64,000 bases of DNA from Takakia lepidozioides (GCA_030704615.1 CM060734.1:12030001-12094000); one strand, 5' to 3'; shown: positions 1-10,879, counted from the first letter of the stretch. Numbers and translations are program-made. Notes: generated by a model from the letters alone, not told the origin.

Positions 1-5
1 TGGAA

Positions 6-1712
6 GTGGCTCCAACCTATTTGAGGGGCTATTCTCAACAATGGTGGCAGAAATGCCTTCACGACCGAGGTCCAAACCCAGAATCCTTGAATTGGGGTGG
101 GTTCAAGGAACTTATGAAGAGACAGTTTGTGCCCATCAACGCGTCCTGGCTCGCCTGGGTCAAGATGAGGAATTTGAAGCAAACGGATGACATCCGGGGA
201 TATGTTCAGGCTTTCAATGTGCTGTTGCTCGAAGTCGCAGACATGGCAGAACTAGAAATGGTCTTCAACTTTGTGGCGGGACTGGCCCCATGGGCCAGGC
301 GGAAGTTGGAGGAGAAGCCACTTAAGACTTTGAACGAGGCAATTGAAAGGGCTGAATGTTTCTCGGATGTCCCTAGGGGCGAAAGGCAAGGCCGTACGGA
401 GCTGAACCACAAGAAGGTCCGGTGGGAGGGTGACTCCTTCCAACCGGAAAAGAAGTGGGATAGGCCACGCGGCGACAATGGCACATGGAAATCGAAAGGA
501 GGGCCCTCACACGTCAAGACGGCACCCGGTGCCTCGAAAGGAAAACCAGGTGCGACGGCTTATGGCGGGCAGAAGGCGACCTTCGATGGAGTGTGCTTTA
601 ATTGCGGGGAACCCGAGCACATGGCCAAAAAGTGCGCGAAACCCCGACAATTGAACATGACTCGGGCAACCACGGAGTTGTCCAAGGATTCCATTAGCCG
701 CTTGGTGGAGGCAGTGGTTGCCAAGACTTGCAAGGTAGGCAACTACTCTTGTGAGTTGTACCAGGAAACTGGCGCCCTGCGCAAAGGGAGTCAGTTATTG
801 TTCGTGAGTGGGATAATTTCCGGAACTAACATGTCGTTGTTGGTGGACACAGGAGCGTCACACTCCTTCATGACACCGGCAACGGCACGGAAGCTGGGAC
901 TCCCGACAAGTGAAGGGGGGGCTTCTATTGAGGTGCGTTCTGCTAAAGGAGAACCACAATTGGCGACGAGGTTGGCATTCAATGTTCCTCTTCAGCTCGG
1001 GAGTTGGGAGGGACGTGAGAACTTCACCATTTGCAAGATCGATGGAGTGGATCTCATTTTGGGGATGACCTTTTTGAGCAAATCAGGAGCGGTCATAGAT
1101 GGCCGCAAGAGAATAGTCACGCTACTGTGTGGGAATGGTGGCGAAGTTTTAAGAGTGTCGGAAACGCCCAACCCAGTGGGAGGGCGAATAAACCTATTGT
1201 CAGCAAAAGAGTGGGCCGTGGAGGAGCAACACGAGCCCCAATTTTTGCTCTACGTAAGACAAGTGAAGGGAGAAGGCGATGGGGAGCCGAGCCCATATTG
1301 GATCAAGGGGATTTTGGAGAAATATCAGGATGTGATGCCGGAGGATTTACCAAGCGGCTTGCCACCGCGAAGAGGAGTTGACCACAAGATTGAGGTGATA
1401 CCGGGATCGGCGCCGCCTGCCAAGGCGCCCTACTGGTTGAGCCACAAAGAGTTGGTCGAGCTGAAGACTCAGCTCAAGGATCTAATGTCAAAGGGGTACA
1501 TCCGGCCGAGTAAGTCACCTTACGGAGCCCCGGTGTTATTCGCGGATAAAAAGGACGGGACGCTGCGGATGTGTGTCAATTACAGGGCTCTGAATAAGGT
1601 GACTATCAAAAACCGATACCCTTTGCCGAGGATCGATGACCTCTTCGATTGGTTGGCAGGAGCGAAATATTTCAGCCGGATCGATTTGCGCTCCGGGTAT
1701 CAAAGTATGTGA
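6..1712 (+). pseudogene. gypsy A gag-protease-RT N-terminus
   Basis: Open frame of 568 codons with no start of its own (the gag N-terminus is outside the window). Residues ~1-130 are a retrotransposon gag/capsid domain. A CCHC zinc knuckle ([14 protein letters not shown]) is at ~196-209, where it would bind RNA. An aspartic protease with the LVDTGASHS active-site motif is at ~278-286. The first RT segment ([13 protein letters not shown], then NYRALNK) is at ~505-530. The frame stops right after the RT motif RIDLRSGYQ. In intact gypsy polyproteins the palm domain with the Y-x-D-D box follows, but here the next recognisable sequence is the end of the RT/connection region. About 150 codons including the active site are therefore deleted. 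Classification is firm; activity is ruled out. Confidence 0.9.
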
Positions 1713-3301
1713 GAATTTTTGCCAAGATCGCGGGGCCGCTGTCAGACCTCCTGTGTAAATCCAAAGTCTGGGTATGGAACACCTTTTGTGGCCAAACTTT
1801 TGCCGAGTTGAAGCAGTGGATGACGGAAGCTCCAATCCTAAAAATCCCGGAGTTCGATCGCCCATTTGAGATTCATACAGATGCGTAGGACTTTGTGATT
1901 GGAGGTGTACTCATGCAGGATGGACGTCCAGTGGCTTACGAAAGTAAGAAACTGAATGAAGTGGAGCGGCGGTGGCCAACGCACGAGAAAGAGATGAAGG
2001 CAGTGGTGCATTGCCTTGAGCTTTGGCGCCACTATGTTGGTTCCAACCCAGTGAAGGTGTTCACGGACAATGTCACGGTGAAGTATTTTGTCACGCAACC
2101 TAAGTTGTCCCCAAAACAACTTAGGTGGCAAGACACTTTGGCGGTGTTCGACGTGGATATCCAGTACAAACCGGGACGAAACAATGCGGTGGCCGATGCT
2201 TTAAGTAGAAAGCAGCAGCTCATGTTAGTGTACAAGGGCGAGAATGCGCTCCAGAGGAAGATCCGGAAGGCTTATCGGAAGGATGAGATGGCGAAGTCCG
2301 TGATGCGGGACTTGAGGATGGGGGTTAAATCGCAGTTCCACTTGCAAAATGGACTACTCCGGTACAAGCAAAAGCGTCTCTACGTGCCGAAGGGAGGGAT
2401 CAGAGATAGTCTTTTGAGAGAATGCCATGATGGTCCGCTTGCGGGCCACGGTGGAGCCAAGCGCACTGCAACACTCTTGAAAAAAGAGTATTTTTGGCCC
2501 AAACTCAGGGAGGAGGCCGAGGAGTATGTCAAGACATGCACCACATGCCAACAAAACCGGAGTGAGTACAAAAAGCAAGCGAGGCTGTTACAACCCTTGC
2601 CGATTCCAGAGGGGTCTTGGGAAAGTGTCTCGATGGACTTCATGACTATTATGCCGCTGTCAAAAGGATTCGATGCAATCATGGTGGTGGTGGATAGATT
2701 CAGTAAAATGGGCCATTTCATCCTCACCAAGGAGACGACAACGGCGCAGGAGACGGGACGACTTTACTTCGCCCACGTCTTCAAGCATCATGGACTCCCG
2801 AAGGATATTATCTCGGACCGCGATCCAAAGTTTACTAGTAAATTTTGGAGGGTACTTTGGAAGAAAATGGGGACGAGGCTCAAAATGAGCACCGCCTTCC
2901 GACCTACAATGGACGGCCAAATGGAAAGGGTGAATTCCGTGGTGAAACAGATCTTGCGGAATTACGTGTCGGCGGATCAATCGGACTGGGTGGAGCACTT
3001 GGATGCGGCAAAGTTTTGTTATAATAACACAAAACACTCCGCAGCGGGAGTTTCCCCTTTCGTATTGGTCTATGGAAAAGCACCTCTGGTGCCGACAAGT
3101 TGGGCCGCCCAAGACGTTGAGGAACCGGCAGCAGTGGCAGTGCTGGAAGAACGCGAGTGTTTGTTGAAGCTCGCAAAGTACAACATTGCCAAAGCTAGGA
3201 AACGGTATGAACGGCAGGCGAATCGGAAGCGGAGGGGGGTTAAGTTTGAGGCAGGCATGGAGGTCTGGTTGAACATCAAGAATTTTGACTACCATTCTTG
3301 A
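1708..3301 (+). pseudogene. gypsy A RNase H-integrase remnant
   Basis: After the RT deletion, 1708-1888 continues in another frame with the RT thumb/connection region (IAGPLSDLL) up to the first RNase H aspartate, and TAG follows. From 1895 a 468-codon frame carries RNase H (GGVLMQDG, EKEMKAVV, FTDN), the linker KPGRNNAVADALSRK, the HHCC zinc-binding domain of integrase (H-D-G-P ... GHGGAKRT ... CTTCQQN, residues ~175-216) and the D,D-35-E core (MDFM ~249, SDRDPKF ~307-313, GQMERVN ~345). The usual T of GQTERVN is M. The frame ends just after VWLNIKNF, where intact elements continue into the C-terminal domain. That remainder lies inverted next to it. Confidence 0.88.
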
Positions 3302-3665
3302 ATCTCTTCGACTTAAGCAGTGCCTCCACCTCGTACTCAGGTTCATTTTCATGATCCAACAGCACAGGTGGCGGACGCAACACTTGATGCCGATTCGGAC
3401 GCGCTTCATCTTTAAAGTAAGGCTTCAAAAGGGAGACGTGGAATACCGGATGCACCTTGCTGTTTGCTGGCAGCTCCAATTCATACACACCCTCATTCAT
3501 AACCTTCCGGATGCGAAAGGGTCTTGCGTACGAAGGTACGAACTTGGGTGCGTGCCTTAGAAATGGGAAACGAATCTGAGGCGGTTACAACTTTTGAAGG
3601 GCGACCTCAAAAGCGGAAGAAGCGTTGATGGGGACATCAACCTTGGATCGTGGGGGAGGAAATGC
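3285..3665 (-). pseudogene. Inverted C-terminal part of gypsy A integrase
   Basis: On the minus strand this encodes the typical gypsy polyprotein tail: a proline-rich stretch (PPPRSKVDVP, INASSAFE), then APKFVPSYARPF, then HPVFHVSLLKPYF and EYEVEALL, which is the integrase C-terminal/chromodomain-like module. It has at least one in-frame stop near 3580. It abuts the plus-strand integrase frame at about 3290. The two pieces together give the normal domain order, so the simplest reading is an inversion of about 0.4 kb or more. The far breakpoint beyond 3665 is not resolved. Confidence 0.8.
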
Positions 3666-5153
3666 ATGCTTAGCCCGACTTAGCTAGCTCAGGAATCCGA
3701 TTGCAAAAACTTGTATTGTACAAATTTTGTTATAAATGAAATGGTTTCCAAATGTAGTGCGTCCTATTTTGTTTGGAATGGTGATGCATGGTATGATTGG
3801 CTAGTGTGTAGAATGCATGCTAAGCTTACAAAGTGGGAGAGGTAAATTGGATTAATCGTGTGTTTGTGTAGTGCCGAAATCGGGCGACTCCCACCCAAGG
3901 GGCAAGGAAACTTGCACCTTCGTTGGGAGTTCACGTGCTAGTGCGCACCTGGCGCGTGCGCGTACTATAACTGCGCTACCGAGGGGGTTGCCTTGTAGTG
4001 CGGGCTAACGCGGAAGCTACGTGCTTCTGTTCACGTACTATAATCGTGTAACCTCGGGACGAAGTCGTAGTGCGGCTTCGGCGTGTTCCCGTACCTCAGG
4101 CCAGCATTCCAAGGCGGACCCAATTGTAGTGATTGGGGCGCACGGTTGGTTCAAGGTTATCTTCCTAGTAAAAAAGGGTTCAAGGCGAACCCTTGCTCAA
4201 GGTGATGCCAAAAGCGACATAACGAGCGGTCGCAAGCAAATGTTGTTGCAGTAAGGCGATTCGATCCTCGGGGAGCATCGTTCATTGGCCCTGAAGTGGG
4301 TCAAGAAGAGTGCACTGGGAGGAGCTTGAGAGGCTCCACCCTTGGCCGGGACTTGGAGGAAGTCGGCCGAACTAGCTAGTGGAGAGTAGAGTCAAGTGGG
4401 GGTTTGGTTCTTAGCCATGGGACGCCATGGTGTGGAAACAAACTCCTTGATGTGGGACGCCACAACTTGGGATGTTCGTTTCTACAAAATGGACAAGTCG
4501 ATGAGGACATCGACTCCCTGTTGGTAGGGGTGTGTGTCGCGGCCCTTTGCCTTGAGGGCAGGGGGTCGGGACACGTGAGGGGCTGCCCCTGTGGTGGGGG
4601 CAGTGGTACCATTAGTTGCGGGGGCCGAAGCACCCTTGAGTGCCCAAGGCTCTCAAGGAGGCGGAGGCGCTCACTAGGTGGAGCCCCGCACACCGGGTTG
4701 CGGTGGGGGTGGTTCCACAAGGGGTGGTGATAGCTTAGTGGGACTTAATGGGGGTGGCATAGGATTCACCATGGGGGCGGAGACCTTGTGGTGGGAGTCG
4801 TGGGGAGTCTTGGGACTCATCACAGTCCAATGGGACCGTGGTGGGTGAGCCAAGACTCACCGCGACTCATCACCGGGAATCGAGGGTTTTCGTGGTGGTT
4901 CGCCATAACATGGCATGGTTGTTTGTGAAACCCCCGCGGATAGTCACAGAAGTATATATAGGGAGTAGTAACCCCGAGAACGGTGCAAGCCCGTTGGTGT
5001 CCAAAAACTAGTGAGTAAGCGTGCGAGCCGGAAAGCGACCAAGGTGTGGGGAGCTATTCCGGACTGCCATCGACCAAAGGGAATTTCCACTAGGCCCAAA
5101 TTGGGAGAGGGTCTTGTGGAGGAGTAAAGGGGGACCGTTATGTCCCGGTAAGC
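3666..5153. other. Non-coding LTR-like region
   Basis: No convincing protein-coding frame. The stretch between a gypsy 3' end and a TATA box is LTR-like in position and contains short internal repeats (variants of gtagtgcgg with cgtactataa around 3940-4080). Exact LTR ends could not be set because no second full copy lies in the window. Confidence 0.4.
4953..4960 (+). promoter_or_regulatory. TATA box of a probable LTR promoter
   Basis: An isolated TATATATA lies about 200 bp upstream of the shared ~110-bp repeat at 5154-5263, in the position expected of an LTR U3/R core promoter. The assignment rests on this motif and context only. Confidence 0.35.
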
Positions 5154-5263
5154 AGCCGAAGCTCCGAGTTGGCCCGGCGGCCAGTTAGGGAGTTAGGCGC
5201 GCGCATCAAAGCGAGTAACTATGACTTGAAGGGGAGCTTACCGAAGTGAGGTGTGCGACAGGA
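5154..5263. repeat. Dispersed ~110-bp repeat, copy 1 (partner at 31573-31689)
   Basis: The block beginning agccgaagct and ending gtgtgcgacag is nearly identical to 31573-31689, with only scattered substitutions. Similarity starts and stops abruptly in both copies. Downstream sequences differ completely: purine-rich F-box-like ORF here, G-poor DNA there. It may be the end of an LTR or a leader of one retroelement family. Confidence 0.8.
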
Positions 5264-5291
5264 GATTAATAGAGAAGGAACAGGAATTTGA

Positions 5292-5600
5292 ATGGAAAAG
5301 TCAATTGATGAGGAAGTAAAAGAATTGGCCGAGTTGATTACTAATCTACCAGACAATCTTTCGATAGATATCTTTAAGAAGCTTTGTTGCAGCGATAAAG
5401 AGATACTACAATTACAGTTGGTGAGCAAAGGATGGTATAGGGAATTATCGACCATCTATAAAGAAGACTATTGGAGGAAAAATATAGTTGAGCAATGGTA
5501 TTTAATTTCAGCTGATGGAGCAGAGTTAATAGAGGATGGAGAAAATATTTATGAAACTGGAAGAATGATGATCGTGTTAGATAAAGATGACTGGTGGTAA
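5292..5600 (+). CDS. Small F-box-like protein or gag-leader ORF
   Basis: A 102-codon frame starting ATG at 5292, 29 bp after the dispersed repeat. Residues ~18-52 resemble an F-box: a helix with LPDNL, then IDIFKKL, then LQLVSKGWYREL, with the usual L-P-x-x-L start and the V-S-K-x-W element. F-box domains bind SKP1 in SCF ubiquitin ligases. The protein has no recognisable substrate-binding domain and ends in an acidic tail (LDKDDWW). The region is A/G-rich and unlike its flanks. Its place just downstream of LTR-like DNA makes a retroelement-captured or truncated F-box gene possible. Expression is unknown. Confidence 0.4.
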   Translation: MEKSIDEEVKELAELITNLPDNLSIDIFKKLCCSDKEILQLQLVSKGWYRELSTIYKEDYWRKNIVEQWYLISADGAELIEDGENIYETGRMMIVLDKDDWW

Positions 5601-6199
5601 AAGTTGATCCAAGGAAGGGATAGAGAGAGATAGAATAGTCTAGCATCGTTATTTTACAATCGTATAGTGCTTTCCCTGCAAACGAACCTCGAAACTAATT
5701 GATCTTTTTTCCTGGGGTTCATTCTAGTTTTTTTTTCTATAATATGGCTGGTCATCACCCCAGCCTCACCACCGACAGCACGCTCTAGGATTGGCCGGTG
5801 CTCAAATCCGGACCAACCTCCTATGAAAACAAGCGCCCACACAAAACTAACATGACGCACAGTCAAGCATGCAGATGTGGTGGGGATCCAAACACAAGAA
5901 ACTCAAACAACAACTCCCCCACACCAAAAACTACTCCACGGTGTCGCTCTTGCAATGACACCCCAGCCCAAACCCGGACTGACTCTTTGCCTCCACCTAC
6001 GGAAAAGTTTTGGCCTACAGAGAGGGTGAAAGACTACAAGGAAGAAAGACTAAAACAATTCCTAATCCCAGCATGCTCTCATCCCACTATCATATCTCCA
6101 CACTCTCTTGCTGGAGCAATAGACAAGACTATCTTTCAAGGGTCTCTCAAATAACTCTCTAGGAGCCCTCAAGATGTCTCTCAAACAATCTCACTAAGG
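5601..6199. other. No gene recognised
   Basis: Short frames only, none with a recognisable domain. The right end runs into the CT/CA-rich minisatellite. Confidence 0.4.
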
Positions 6200-6500
6200 C
6201 TCCCAAACCTTGCACAGTGGGACTCCAAACAGTACACCAAGGCCCCAAGAGCCTGCGAAAACTTGGCCCTCGAGGGCCCCAAATAGTCCATCACACCAGT
6301 CACTAAGAACTCCTCAAGCTCGCCAAATATTGGCCTCCAAGGACCCCAAATAGTCCTCAAGCTTGCCAAATGTTGGCCTCCAAGGACCCCCAATAGTCCT
6401 CCAAATAGTCCTCCAAACAGTCCTCCAAGGACCCCAAATAGTCCTCCAAGTAGTCCTCCAAGGACTCCAAACAATCCTCCAAGGACTCACTATGTTCCCA
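6200..6500. repeat. Minisatellite of agtcctccaa-type units
   Basis: Irregular tandem repeats of about 14-28 bp built from aatagtcctcca and aggaccccaa. The minus-strand translation is a Gly/Leu repeat of no biological meaning. Low-complexity tandem DNA. Confidence 0.8.
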
Positions 6501-6949
6501 ATGCATCCCCAAGTTCCCAATAGGTTCCCAAAGTTTCCTAAGAATATTCATGAGAATATGCCATAGTATTCCCCCAATATTCCCGTGGGCCTATACATAT
6601 TTTCCTTGTATTTCCCTTGTATTCTCCTTAGGAATAGCCATTTCCCCCTCATAGAGTAGTTCATTTTCCCCTTGGTTTAGCCATTTCCCCCTAAGCCACT
6701 TCCCCCTCTATTTCCTTAAGGTTTAGCCTTACCAAGCTAGGGTTTGTGCTCCTGCTTAATCCCCTCAAGCATCCATGAATTCTATGGGATAGCAAGGCAA
6801 ATTCCCTTGATCTTCTTCATCTCAAGCTACTCAAGCTCACGTAGCAATGATTTTGCCACACAACAAGCTCCATCACTCATTGGAACTCAAAATCAAGCTT
6901 GTACCTCCTTTGGCAAGCCACCAAGCCTTGATCATTCAAGCTCCCTTCA

Positions 6950-7225
6950 CTTACTAGCTCAAGAGCCACTCCTCTCAAGCTTGAAAGGGCAAAGCTCAAG
7001 CCAAAAGCATGCTCCACACATGCATCACAAGGGAATAAACTTGCTTCCTTCACCTTCTAGTTCTCTTCAAGCTTGAAGTTGGAAGCCACACTTGGGAAGC
7101 ATGCTTGAATGATGATCTCTCTTCAAGGACTTCACACAATTTGTTCTCCAATTAGCTCTTCCAATGCCCTAAGCTTGGCTCCACACCACCATCATTGGAA
7201 GATTCCTCCACATGCTCTCAAGGGG
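6950..7225 (+). repeat. Left arm of a ~0.27-kb inverted repeat
   Basis: This block (for example agcatgctccacacatgc near 7000 and cttggctccacaccaccat near 7175) is the diverged reverse complement of about 10880-11150. Weaker similarity extends outward on both sides. The arms enclose about 3.6 kb containing the palindrome array and the coiled-coil ORF. The inner ends are near 7225 and 10880. Confidence 0.65.
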
Positions 7226-7615
7226 TCACGGCGAAAGCGGGTTATGGCAATCACTAAGGGCTTGGTCCATTATGATATCTTGAAAGATCTAGACTCGTTA
7301 CAACCTTGCGACAGTTGCGACAGTTGTTGGCTATTGCGCCTCAATGTCGATCATCTTTACAATCTTCTCTGGTTAGGAGACAATCATCAAACAATGGCGA
7401 TATCATCGGAGGTATCGGATGAATATCAAGATTAGCTGTTAACGATTCTAACACCTCATCGACTTGTCTAGGATTCACACTATCGGAATTCTTTGGAACA
7501 TATTCCTCTACAATAAGGTCCATTGGTAATAGCTTACGACCTCTTGTAGTCACTGCCTTGACCATGGAAACATCTAACTAGTGACCTCTTTCTATAGGGC
7601 TTCAACATATGGGAA
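7226..7615. other. Between inverted repeat and palindrome array; possible short ORF remnant
   Basis: A minus-strand frame at 7565-7341 (74 codons) has ordinary amino-acid composition (GRKLLPMDLIVEEYVPKN) and could be a remnant of a coding exon, but no family is recognised. No other signal is visible. Confidence 0.25.
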
Positions 7616-8390
7616 ATGCTAGCTGGAAACAGTGTGCGGCACCGCACACTATTTCAGCCCGTCATCATTGTTCTTTTTCTCTTTGAAATGTAGGCACTTA
7701 GCACATTCTTTCAGGCTACACTCACACTGAAATGTCAGCACTGTTTGTGCCCCTCTTCACTTCCGTTTTTTGCTTCAAAATGTACCCCTCCAGGAGTGTC
7801 TTACAGGCATGAATCAAACCGCACGAAACAGTGTGCGGCACCGCACACTGTTTGTGCCCCCCTGAAACAATCGTATTCGTTTGAACTTTGGCCCCCAACT
7901 CCTCTGTTTGAGTCCAGTCACCTCTGTGTATCCCCCTTGAATCACATTGAAATGCATGATGGAAACAGGGCTTGAATCATATGGAAATGCAGGCTGGAAA
8001 TAGTGTGCGGCACCGCACACTGTTTGAGCCCATCATCAATGTTCTTTTTTTCTTTCAAATGTAGGCACTTAGTACACTCTTTCAATCTTCAGCCACACTG
8101 AAATGTTAGCATGGAACAGTGTGCGGCACCGCACACTGTTTGTGCCCCTCTTTACTTTCGTTTTTTTTGCTTCGAAATGTACCCCTTCTGCATTGAGTTA
8201 AAGGCCTGAATCACACCAAAATGGAACCACAAAACAGTGTGTGGCATCGCACATTGTTTGTGCCCCCCTCAAACAATCGTTTATAGCCCCCAGGTCCTCT
8301 TTTAGAGTTCACTCACCTCTGTGTATCCCCCTTGAATCATATTGAAATGCATGCTCTAGACAGTGTGCGGCACCGCACACTGTTTGTGAG
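7616..8390. repeat. Array of six GC-rich palindromes in ~370-bp tandem units
   Basis: The palindrome core GTGTGCGG-CA-CCGCACAC, often extended to arms AAACAGTGTGCGG and CCGCACACTGTTT, occurs at 7631-7650, 7826-7853, 8001-8021, 8115-8140, 8232-8259 (degenerate) and 8360-8383. Spacers repeat in the same order (ttctttttctctttgaaatg, then ccgttttttgcttc, then acctctgtgtatccccctt), which shows two tandem units of about 370 bp. At 7738-7750 the palindrome expected by position is reduced to its right flank (gcactgtttgtgcccctc), so one copy has been cut out. The array ends about 120 bp before the coiled-coil ORF. Confidence 0.9.
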
Positions 8391-8502
8391 GTAGTACATC
8401 AAAGGATGACAGTGCAATGTGCCACCCTCACAAATGTTCTAGAGCAAGCCACAACAGAAGCCAACAAGCAGAGGGAGAGATGTGTAAAGGGAGAGATGTG
8501 TA

Positions 8503-9189
8503 ATGGCAGAAACTGAGGTAGTGAAGCAAGTCAAACTCATTGTGGACCTGAAAAATACAATATGTCGCGACGAGGGTGCTTTGCAGCAATACAAACAGGT
8601 TGAAACAAACCAAGAGAAGTACATCCTGGAGTTGCAACACACAGTAATGGCCAATAGGAATCAGCTATCTGTGGCTAACAAGGCAGGGAAGGAAGCCAAC
8701 AATCTGGCTGCTGCCTATGCAAGCCTAGTTGAACCTCATGCGAAGCGCATGCAAGGTTTACAGCAGCAGTTAAGTGCCTACAGACTCCAGGAGGAGCAGA
8801 ATCTCAGGAGTGCTACACAGGACAGGGTGGATGATCACCTTATGAAGGTCTGGTTAGCACAAGGGCCAATTGAAGGGAGAGCACCGAGGAAACTCAACCA
8901 GGAGGAGATGAATGACCTCAGACAGCAAGTGCAAAACATTGCTACAACTACTATAGACAATGTCTATAGTAGGATAGCAGAGCTACAGGAGGATGTGGAT
9001 ACACTACAGACTCAAGTGGATGACTTGAGTTCAAACATTGACAAGAGGCTCATGATTCCTGAAGAACACCTAATGGATACTTACTTGAAGGCCAGAGCGC
9101 TTATTTTCCAATCTTCTTGCAAAGAGGTGCAGGAGGCACCAGTGGTGAAAGGGCCAGTGGTACCAATACCACAGCAGGTGGCAATGTAG
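8503..9189 (+). CDS. Coiled-coil protein of unknown function
   Basis: 228 codons from ATG to TAG, starting soon after the palindrome array. The product is rich in Q, E, L, K and N with heptad-like leucine spacing over most of residues 5-105 and again 130-185 (LRQQVQNIATT, IAELQEDVDTLQTQVDDL). It is therefore probably an extended coiled coil without membrane segments. A proline/valine-rich C-terminus follows. The same frame stays open after the TAG for another 90 codons (9190-9462), which look protein-like (DIPNVLDLAWNEF), so the original protein may have been about 320 residues and the TAG a nonsense mutation. No family is recognised. The setting suggests a mobile-element or repeat-borne ORF. 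Confidence 0.5.
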   Translation: MAETEVVKQVKLIVDLKNTICRDEGALQQYKQVETNQEKYILELQHTVMANRNQLSVANKAGKEANNLAAAYASLVEPHAKRMQGLQQQLSAYRLQEEQNLRSATQDRVDDHLMKVWLAQGPIEGRAPRKLNQEEMNDLRQQVQNIATTTIDNVYSRIAELQEDVDTLQTQVDDLSSNIDKRLMIPEEHLMDTYLKARALIFQSSCKEVQEAPVVKGPVVPIPQQVAM

Positions 9190-9462
9190 GTGATTGAACC
9201 TGTTGTTACAACAACCACACAGTCAGAGGTATGGGGAGATGTTGCTTTCCACCCACCAAGGACTCCTGCTACACTGCAATACAATCGAGCTATGATCATG
9301 CCATTCAACGACATCCCCAATGTCTTGGATTTAGCTTGGAACGAATTTGCTCCTCCGCAATCATTTGCACATTACTACCAAATAATGCGCATTTGGTTGC
9401 CAGTGGCCACTCGAACTAAACACAAAACCCACAAAATTAGAAACAAACTAAAAACAAAATGA

Positions 9463-10017
9463 CAAGCAAAGGAAAGAAAACAAGGTGAAGGAAAATGGCT
9501 CATCTTTGCGTCCATGAGCTCAATGTTGCCCTCGATCCCCGCTAGTGGTGCAGCCCCCAGAAGGCCCTCTCGGAATAAGGGTGGAAGCCTGTCCCATGCA
9601 CTCAATAGGCTTGCAGGTGGCGCCCCAAAGTCCAGGGTCTTCTTCATTGACCACTCAGGCGACGGACTTTGCAAGGGGCCCTCCAAAGCCAGTGTCACCC
9701 TCTCCTCTTCCCCCTCCCTTTCCCGTGCCCCCCTATTTCCCTCTTCCCTCTTCTTGTCTTCCTCCCTCTTCCTTTCCTCCTCCTTCCACTTCATTGCGGC
9801 CTCCTTTGAAGCCTCCCTCTTCTCCCAAGGTGAGGAGGAACCGCCCCCCCCCCTTATGAGCCCCCCCCTTATAAGCCCTCTTGGCTGCAGAAGAAGGGGA
9901 AAAGACATTGGTGGTGGGGATAAGCTCAAGTTGCCCATACCTGTGCCCAGATCTGAGAATGCGCTTCCCCGCGTAAGTGTAAGGGCCCTCCATCAGCTTG
10001 TCATGGTTTTAGTCATG
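9463..10017. other. Purine/pyrimidine-biased low-complexity region
   Basis: The 9700-9870 stretch is C/T-rich on the plus strand. Both strands have long frames here only because of this bias (Glu/Arg/Gly-rich one way, Ser/Pro-rich the other). No domain recognised. Confidence 0.5.
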
Positions 10018-10047
10018 GTTAACTAGAATTACCTACTTCTAGTTAAC
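10018..10047. repeat. Perfect 11-bp stem hairpin
   Basis: GTTAACTAGAA (10018-10028) and its reverse complement (10037-10047) are separated by eight bases. It does not follow any coding frame, so a terminator role is unlikely. Confidence 0.7.
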
Positions 10048-10879
10048 TAGGACATTTTAGATATTTATATCTATATTTTGAGTGTTGGGACTTCATTTGG
10101 TCTCATATGCCAAGTGAGGTATCAAGCCTCACTTGGGACATGGGGATGGGTTTTCCCCTTGTGAGGGTTGAGGAGGGCTCATCTTCTTGTAGTTGAGCCT
10201 CCATGAGCCTCTCTCACCTCCATAGCTCTAGGTATTGAGTGGGAGTGTGTTGAGGGCTTTGTAGGGTGGATTCCTTTAGCAAAGGTGCCCTTGGCATGAC
10301 TTAGTTTATGTGATAGAGTGGATTTCACTTGGAAGGACTAGGGCTTGTTCTTAGTGTGATTGCTTCATGCTTTGAGAGCTTCATTGTCTTCCACTTCTCT
10401 CATTTCTCATCTCTTATCACTACAAGAAGATCACCTTATGCTTGTGAGTACGGAGTGTAAGAATTAGTTTTGCACTTGTATGTTAAAGAGGTTGAGAGCT
10501 AGGAGAATTTAGCTCTTGTATCACAAGGCTTGCAAGGGGTTGCAAGGAAAGATGCTCGAGTGTTACATGCACCAAGGAGTTGGAGAGCTTGAGAAGAAAG
10601 CTCTTGAGTCACAAGGATTGCAAGGAGGAAGTCTTGTGTGTGTGGAAGCATGGATTCTAGGATTTGTTTGTATGCATTATGGAGTCAATGGTACTATGCG
10701 CCATGGCTTGTGGAGAGTGACTAAAGGCTTGTTAGTGCTCATTTCACTATCAAGCTAGAGTTAAGCAAGTTCAAAGTGTGGATATTGTGGAAAAGAAGCC
10801 AAGGAGCTACATAGGCTTGGGCTTGAAGACAACAAGGGCAAGTACTTGGAGAGCACTAAGAAGCTCAAGAGGTTTTGAA
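10048..10879. other. No gene recognised
   Basis: Repetitive-looking DNA rich in gcttgag/ctcaagc-type words; the 80-codon frame at 10516-10758 has no recognisable features. Confidence 0.35.

Larger units (their letters stand above)
1..3665 (+). mobile_element. Ty3/gypsy retrotransposon A, decayed, 5' end outside window
   Basis: The order gag, CCHC knuckle, aspartic protease, start of reverse transcriptase, RNase H, integrase is that of a Ty3/gypsy (Metaviridae-type) element. The window begins inside gag. Three lesions make it non-autonomous. The reverse-transcriptase catalytic core is missing at about 1707. An in-frame TAG sits at 1886-1888, just after the RNase H motif residues D-A. The chromodomain-like 3' end of integrase lies on the opposite strand from about 3290. 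Flanking LTRs were not delimited. The inversion suggests later rearrangement rather than simple mutation. Confidence 0.9.

Noticed and set aside
6200-6500. Gly/Leu-repeat protein on the minus strand
   Set aside because: Open in two minus frames only because the minisatellite lacks stops.
9375-9938. 187-codon minus-strand ORF (E/R/G-rich) and its plus-strand mirror
   Set aside because: Both arise from a purine/pyrimidine-biased tract. Opposite strands are open at once and no motif is present.
10018-10047. Intrinsic terminator
   Set aside because: AT-rich stem without a T tract, in a eukaryotic genome, not following a coding frame.
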